From NCBI GenBank assembly GCA_036824465.1, contig DAITAC010000014.1, positions 1 through 54,446 of the forward strand: a stretch of 54,446 nt of DNA, given 5' to 3'. Shown piece by piece: positions 50,396 to 54,446 of this stretch (positions within the stretch are counted from its first letter, which is position 1; each line of letters begins with the position of its first letter). The DNA is from JAKOQB01 sp036824465. GTDB taxonomy: Bacteria; Pseudomonadota; Gammaproteobacteria; Burkholderiales; Burkholderiaceae_F. Under the pieces are notes generated by a model, which saw only the letters and a program-made list of their open reading frames with translations, was not told where the DNA came from and searched no databases. A program made the translations under genes and the position numbers.

Positions 50396-51220
50396 TCAAA
50401 ACCACCCTGATCCGATGTCGTAGAACCTGATCCGCCACGAGGCGGACTGCGACGCGCCAAACACGAGCGCAAGCGAGTAGCCGGTCAGCCCGTCAACCAG
50501 ATCCGACTCCGCATTGACGGTGTCGCGCAGCGACGTAGCGATCTGCACCTGCGATTCGACATCGGTGATCCAGTAAGCGATCCACCCGCCGTCGGCAACG
50601 TGAATCGCGACCTCGTAGTCACGCTGGTCGCGAATCGTCGGCGCGCTGCACAGCGGCGGCCCCCAGACGAAGCCGCGTTGCGTCTGTGCTGCTCCGGAGG
50701 TGACAGTCCACCAGCTTTCGGGCTGCGCGTGCGCGGTTCCCACCTCTCCCACCGGACAGACATTCGGGTCGCTCGTCAACAGGTTCTGGTGTCCGAAGAT
50801 AAACCCCCGGCCGCGGTTCCATTCGGCCGTCGACTGCGATCGAAGGACCACCGCGACGTGTGCGCCCGTCGTGAACACTCCTTCGGAGCGGAACTTGAAC
50901 ACCAGCCACTGCGTGCTGAATCGCTGCCCGGCCTGAGGATGCCCCGCCGGATAGACCGGCCGATTCGTGCCCGCGACATGGTGAAGGAACGCGCCTTCTT
51001 TAGGCGCCTTGTTGAAATGGCGCGGCAACTGCTGCAATCCCCAGGGGTACTGCTCGTACATGAAATCGCGTGTTACGCCGGGGCCGATGACGACAATCTC
51101 GTGCTCGAAGATGACGGCGCTCGCCACCTCGGGGATCGTGGGCGTGGCTTCGGGCGCGAGTGCATCGCCCGCCGCGCGCGAGTTGAAGGCGGGCTGCCGC
51201 GACACACTTATATCCGGCAT
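50396..51220 (-). CDS. conserved-looking protein of unknown function
   Basis: Protein of 274 aa with no signal peptide and no membrane helix. Trp- and Gly-rich beta-type sequence in the C-terminal two thirds (FSTQWLVFKFRSEGVF, GGWIAYWITDVESQ, WRIRFYDIGSGWF) suggests a beta-sandwich. I recognise no family. Convergent with the TylF-like gene at 105 bp. Confidence 0.5.
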   Translation of the reverse strand: MPDISVSRQPAFNSRAAGDALAPEATPTIPEVASAVIFEHEIVVIGPGVTRDFMYEQYPWGLQQLPRHFNKAPKEGAFLHHVAGTNRPVYPAGHPQAGQRFSTQWLVFKFRSEGVFTTGAHVAVVLRSQSTAEWNRGRGFIFGHQNLLTSDPNVCPVGEVGTAHAQPESWWTVTSGAAQTQRGFVWGPPLCSAPTIRDQRDYEVAIHVADGGWIAYWITDVESQVQIATSLRDTVNAESDLVDGLTGYSLALVFGASQSASWRIRFYDIGSGWF

Positions 51221-51501
51221 AAACGACCGCGTGATTTTCGTTGCCGCTTGAGCGGATTGTCTTTTGCAGGCAAAGCGCCGAGGAGTGTGACAGCTTGGCG
51301 TGCTTTGTAGCGTTGATCTACCAAGCTTATGTGCGCCGCACTTTCGCGCCGCCGCGAACGAAACCTCGCTCCGTCAGCGGTCGACCGACCAGTAAGAGAG
51401 TGAAAGTGGGGTTAAAGCCCGGCTTCGGTTGCTGCAAATATCCCACGGACTGCGTTCGCTGCGACCGTCCGATGACTCGAATCGCACGACTTATTCCGTT
51501 T

Positions 51502-51556
51502 TGAGTAAAAGGGGCCAGGCTCGATTTTCTTGACCTTCCTGGTCGATCAACCGCAG
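51502..51556. repeat. 55-bp duplicated contig end, left of gap 2
   Basis: Identical over 55 bp to 51657-51711. As at gap 1, this is probably one genomic locus written twice by the assembler, and here it lies in a REP-like sequence that may be multicopy in the genome. Confidence 0.9.
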
Positions 51557-51656
51557 NNNNNNNNNNNNNNNNNNNNNNNNNNNNNNNNNNNNNNNNNNNN
51601 NNNNNNNNNNNNNNNNNNNNNNNNNNNNNNNNNNNNNNNNNNNNNNNNNNNNNNNN
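51557..51656. other. assembly gap (100 N)
   Basis: Exactly 100 N, between two copies of the same 55 bp. A fixed placeholder length. Missing sequence is possible if the flank is a dispersed repeat. Confidence 0.95.
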
Positions 51657-51711
51657 TGAGTAAAAGGGGCCAGGCTCGATTTTCTTGACCTTCCTGGTCG
51701 ATCAACCGCAG
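51657..51711. repeat. 55-bp duplicated contig end, right of gap 2
   Basis: Second copy of 51502-51556. Ends 36 bp before the stop of mnmC. Confidence 0.9.
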
Positions 51712-51747
51712 CCCACGTCGGCGGCGAGGCGACATGTTTCTTTCAAC

Positions 51748-53697
51748 TCAGATTATCCGCCCACGCCGTAACGCCCGCAGTAACTCCCGCGCCGGATCAA
51801 TCGCATCGAGCAGCACGCGTTCGACCGGCGCCGGTTCACCCTCGATCTGCGCAGCGATGCGTTCGGCGGCCAGCCCCGCCAGCGACAATCCGCGTGATCC
51901 GAACGCGTAGCTTGCATACAGTCCCGCGCGACGCGGCAGGTCGGCCAGATGCGCACCGCGCAGCCGCTCGCGCTTTTCACGACTGGCATCGAGGTCCGCG
52001 ACCTGACCCGCATGTGGCAGCCGATCGCGCGCGACACAGCGCAGCGCGTCGAATGTGCCCATGGCTTCCACTTGCGGCGGGGCAGCCAGCAGGCGCGGCA
52101 GCCGTGCGAGGTTGCTCGCGCGCGCGCGCATTTCGTCGAGGGCCATGATCGCGGCGTCGTCCTGTATCGGTGTTTCATAGGTGGAACCCACGCTTGCCCA
52201 GCCGTCGGGCCCCCTGACGAGGTAGCCGTCGCCCGCAAGTCCGGCATGCAGCGACGCAAACGGTGCGCCGTCGATGCGCGTGAGGCGGCCGCGCACGGGC
52301 GTGACACGTACGCAAGGATCGCCCAGCAGGCGTGGTGCATCGAAGGCACTGGCGACGATGGCGATCGGCGCGCGGGCGATCGTGCGGTCCGCAGAGATCG
52401 CCAGCCACGCTTCGCCGTCACGCTGAACCCGATCAATGCCCTGCCCGCATCGAACGTCGATCGATGCCTGCGCGAGCGCCGCCTTGCACCAAGCCGCAGC
52501 GGAAACCAGCGCTCCGGAGGGAAACCACCACCCGCCCCGCCGCGGGCGCAATCCGAGTCGCGACTGCGCCTGATCGGCATCGCACAGCGCGGCGAACTCG
52601 GGCGGTAGCCCGGCCTGCGCCAGCAACACGGACCATGCCGCGAGTTCGTCGTCGTCGTGCGCCTGCTTGAAGACACCGAATGGCTGCCATAGGTGCGATC
52701 CACGCCGCTCAGGAGTCAATGTCGTCAACGCGAATCGGCTCGCAAAGAAACCGGCACGAGTCAGCCGCGCGAGCACGCTGTCATCCGCCGTGATCTGCGG
52801 GTACAGCAAGCCCCACGGCAACGCGGAGGCGCCGCTGGCGATCTGCGCGGCGCGTTCGATCACGCGCACCTGCCAGCCGCGCCGTGCGAGCGCATGAGCC
52901 GCGGTCGCGCCCGCGAGTCCTGCACCGATCACGATTGCGCTGCGTTCACCGCGATACGCATCCGGCGGCTCGTATCGGCGCACGCGCCAGCGCGGCGCGA
53001 ACCGGCCGGTCAGCATCTCGCGCTTTTGACCGAAGCCCGCGCGCAGTTGCAGATCGAATCCCGCGTCGCTCAATGCGTCGCGCACCGCGCGCGCCGTGCA
53101 CCAGGTGGCGAGTGTGGCGCCCGTCCGCGCGAGTCGCGCGAGTGCCTTGAGCAGTGTCGGCTCCCACATCTGCGGATTGCGATCCGGAGCGAAGCCGTCG
53201 AGATAGATCGCGTCCGCGCCGCAAACGAGTTGCGGCACGAGATCGCGCGCATCGCCGAGTGCCAGCGTCAGCACCACCGCGCCGCCCTCGAATTCGCAAC
53301 GATGAAGCCCGGGCAGCAGCAACGGCCAGGCGGCCGCCAATCGTTCCGCGAGCGTTGCCAACTCCGGCGGCGCATGCGCGCGCAGTTGCGCGGCGCTGAG
53401 CGGATGCTGCTCGACCGAGACGAAGTGCAGCCGCCGCGGCCGCGCCGGATCGTCACGCCACGCCTGCCAGGTCGCGAGGAAATTGATTCCGAGACCGAAG
53501 CCGGTCTCGACGATCACAAACTGATCGGCACTGGCCCAGCGCGCGGGAAGTTCATTGCCCCCAACGAAGACATGTTGCGCCTGTCCATGCGCGCCGTCGC
53601 GGCTGGCGTACACGTCGCCATAGCGCGCGCTGAACGGCGCGCCGGTCGCGTCGAAACCAAGCCGCTCTTCGCCGAAATTGCCGGCGCTCGCGTTCAT
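51748..53697 (-). CDS. mnmC: bifunctional tRNA wobble-uridine modification enzyme MnmC
   Basis: Protein of 649 aa with two domains. MnmD methyltransferase (about 1-240): VETGFGLGINFLATW, FVSVEQHPLSAAQLRA and AIYLDGFAPDRNPQMW. FAD-dependent oxidoreductase (about 250-649): IVIGAGLAGATAAHALARRG, and SGASALPWGLLYPQ. Together they convert cmnm5s2U34 through nm5s2U to mnm5s2U in tRNAs for Lys, Glu and Gln. Start at ATG 53697 (MNASAGNF) matches the family start; ATG 53709 is four codons upstream, and the frame remains open further. Confidence 0.94.
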   Translation of the reverse strand: MNASAGNFGEERLGFDATGAPFSARYGDVYASRDGAHGQAQHVFVGGNELPARWASADQFVIVETGFGLGINFLATWQAWRDDPARPRRLHFVSVEQHPLSAAQLRAHAPPELATLAERLAAAWPLLLPGLHRCEFEGGAVVLTLALGDARDLVPQLVCGADAIYLDGFAPDRNPQMWEPTLLKALARLARTGATLATWCTARAVRDALSDAGFDLQLRAGFGQKREMLTGRFAPRWRVRRYEPPDAYRGERSAIVIGAGLAGATAAHALARRGWQVRVIERAAQIASGASALPWGLLYPQITADDSVLARLTRAGFFASRFALTTLTPERRGSHLWQPFGVFKQAHDDDELAAWSVLLAQAGLPPEFAALCDADQAQSRLGLRPRRGGWWFPSGALVSAAAWCKAALAQASIDVRCGQGIDRVQRDGEAWLAISADRTIARAPIAIVASAFDAPRLLGDPCVRVTPVRGRLTRIDGAPFASLHAGLAGDGYLVRGPDGWASVGSTYETPIQDDAAIMALDEMRARASNLARLPRLLAAPPQVEAMGTFDALRCVARDRLPHAGQVADLDASREKRERLRGAHLADLPRRAGLYASYAFGSRGLSLAGLAAERIAAQIEGEPAPVERVLLDAIDPARELLRALRRGRII

Positions 53698-53746
53698 GGC
53701 GCCGACCATCGGCGCGTCAGCGAGCAAGTCACGCGCCAGCGGTGAA

Positions 53747-54446
53747 TCAGTCCGGCGACGATCCCGCCTTGTCGCCCGCATACGGCGAATGCAGATGTAC
53801 CGGCCGCACGCGCTTGCGCATACGGATGTTGAGCATTTCGACGCCGAGCGAAAACGCCATCGCGAAGTACACGTAGCCTTTCGGCACGTGGTGATCGAAA
53901 CCTTCGGCGACCAGCACCACACCCACCACCACCAGGAACGACAGCGCCAGCATCTTGATGGTCGGATGGCTGGAAACAAAACGGCCGATCGGGCCGGCGA
54001 ACAACATCATCAGCCCGACCGACGCGATCACCGCCGCGATCATCACCGGCAGATCGTCGACCATGCCGACCGCAGTGATGATCGAATCGAGCGAAAACAC
54101 CAGATCGACGACCATGATCTGCATGATCACCGCCGCGAAAGTCGCCTTGACCGCGCTCGATGACTTGCCTTCTTCGCCCTCCATCGACTGGTGGATCTCG
54201 CCCGTGCTTTTCCAGATCAGAAAGATGCCGCCGGCGATCAGGATGATGTCGCGCCCCGAAATCTCCTGCGACAGCACGGTGAACAGCGGCGCCGTCAGCC
54301 CGACGATCCAGGCCAGCACCATCAGCAGGCCGATGCGCATGAACATCGCCATGAACAGACCGATCCTGCGCGCCAACTCGCGCTTGGCCGCCGGCAGCTT
54401 GTCGACCAGGATCGAGATGAAGATGATGTTGTCGATGCCCAGCACC
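53747..54446 (-). CDS. TerC family integral membrane protein (5' end beyond the window)
   Basis: Partial protein of about 233 aa; the first residues are cut by the window end, since the family's ALEIVLGIDN motif begins just outside (VLGIDNIIFISILV is the first part seen). Several helices with conserved Asp in membrane segments (LGIDNIIF, LVFSLDSIITAVGM), the TerC/Alx signature linked to metal-ion, especially manganese, export. It ends 49 bp before the mnmC start on the same strand. Confidence 0.92.
   Translation of the reverse strand, partial: VLGIDNIIFISILVDKLPAAKRELARRIGLFMAMFMRIGLLMVLAWIVGLTAPLFTVLSQEISGRDIILIAGGIFLIWKSTGEIHQSMEGEEGKSSSAVKATFAAVIMQIMVVDLVFSLDSIITAVGMVDDLPVMIAAVIASVGLMMLFAGPIGRFVSSHPTIKMLALSFLVVVGVVLVAEGFDHHVPKGYVYFAMAFSLGVEMLNIRMRKRVRPVHLHSPYAGDKAGSSPD

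Larger units (their letters stand above)
51221..51747. other. 527-bp intergenic region around gap 2
   Basis: Contains the second N run and its two 55-bp flanks. The flank sequence AAAAGGGGCCAGGCTCGATT resembles the short interspersed repeats often found with REP-associated transposases. I see no gene, tRNA or terminator in the remaining about 320 bp. Confidence 0.5.

Noticed and set aside
53698..53979. Upstream extension of mnmC
   Set aside because: Runs into the terC gene on the same strand in a different frame; the conserved MnmC start is at 53697.

Overview
This is a high-GC chromosomal segment, most likely from a betaproteobacterium (Burkholderiales-like). The evidence is the gloB / methyltransferase / rnhA / dnaQ neighbourhood, a Bug/TctC-type periplasmic binding protein, a NAD-dependent octopine/nopaline-type dehydrogenase, MnmC, and a SenB-SelD pair. 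The sequence looks like a draft or metagenome scaffold. It carries two runs of exactly 100 N, each flanked by the same 55 bp on both sides, which is what unmerged k=55 contig overlaps look like. It carries no rRNA, CRISPR array or intact insertion sequence that I can see.

Layout. 1-3.5 kb: tRNA-Glu and tRNA-Ala behind a clear promoter, a PNPOx-like and a VOC protein, a DUF1059 protein, gltX, and tRNA-Val. 3.5-8.9 kb: an acyl-CoA synthetase, a hybrid histidine kinase divergent from a NarL-type response regulator, and two small unknown genes. 9-18 kb: dnaQ, an RND efflux pair, rnhA and a methyltransferase on the minus strand, divergent from gloB and mltD. 18-21 kb: fabI, senB (selenosugar synthase family) and selD in one tight run, without senA. 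21-27.1 kb: a peptide export island. It holds a HlyD-type adaptor, a C39-peptidase ABC transporter, a TPR/HD-GYP c-di-GMP phosphodiesterase on the opposite strand, and four tandem tiny genes closed by a terminator. 27-36 kb: an MGMT-like protein, ilvA, and a YbbA/YbbP/AttH-like ABC export operon interrupted by an MgtA-type P-ATPase. 36-40.6 kb: MAPEG, an MsbA-like ABC exporter, a transglutaminase/TPR lipoprotein and a nitronate monooxygenase, nearly all overlapping. 40.6-45.7 kb: an octopine-type dehydrogenase with a Bug protein, a CcdAB-like toxin-antitoxin pair, then thyA, a DMT transporter and folA. 45.7-54.4 kb: DUF4337, YeeE/YedE, several unknown or secreted proteins, a TylF-like methyltransferase, mnmC, and a terC gene cut by the window edge.

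The part most worth attention is 21-27.1 kb. The four tiny genes (45-46 codons) end in a double-glycine leader matching the LSxxELxxVxGG consensus, followed by only seven residues: MANVAFM, MANVAFQ, MANVAFQ and MANVAFM. The adjacent C39 transporter has its catalytic residues intact and is the natural processing exporter. The gene between them joins TPR repeats, the fold that reads short peptides in RRNPP receptors, to an intact HD-GYP domain. I infer a peptide signalling system: export and maturation of heptapeptides, with possible read-out through c-di-GMP. Export is well supported by motifs; the receptor role is a hypothesis from context only.
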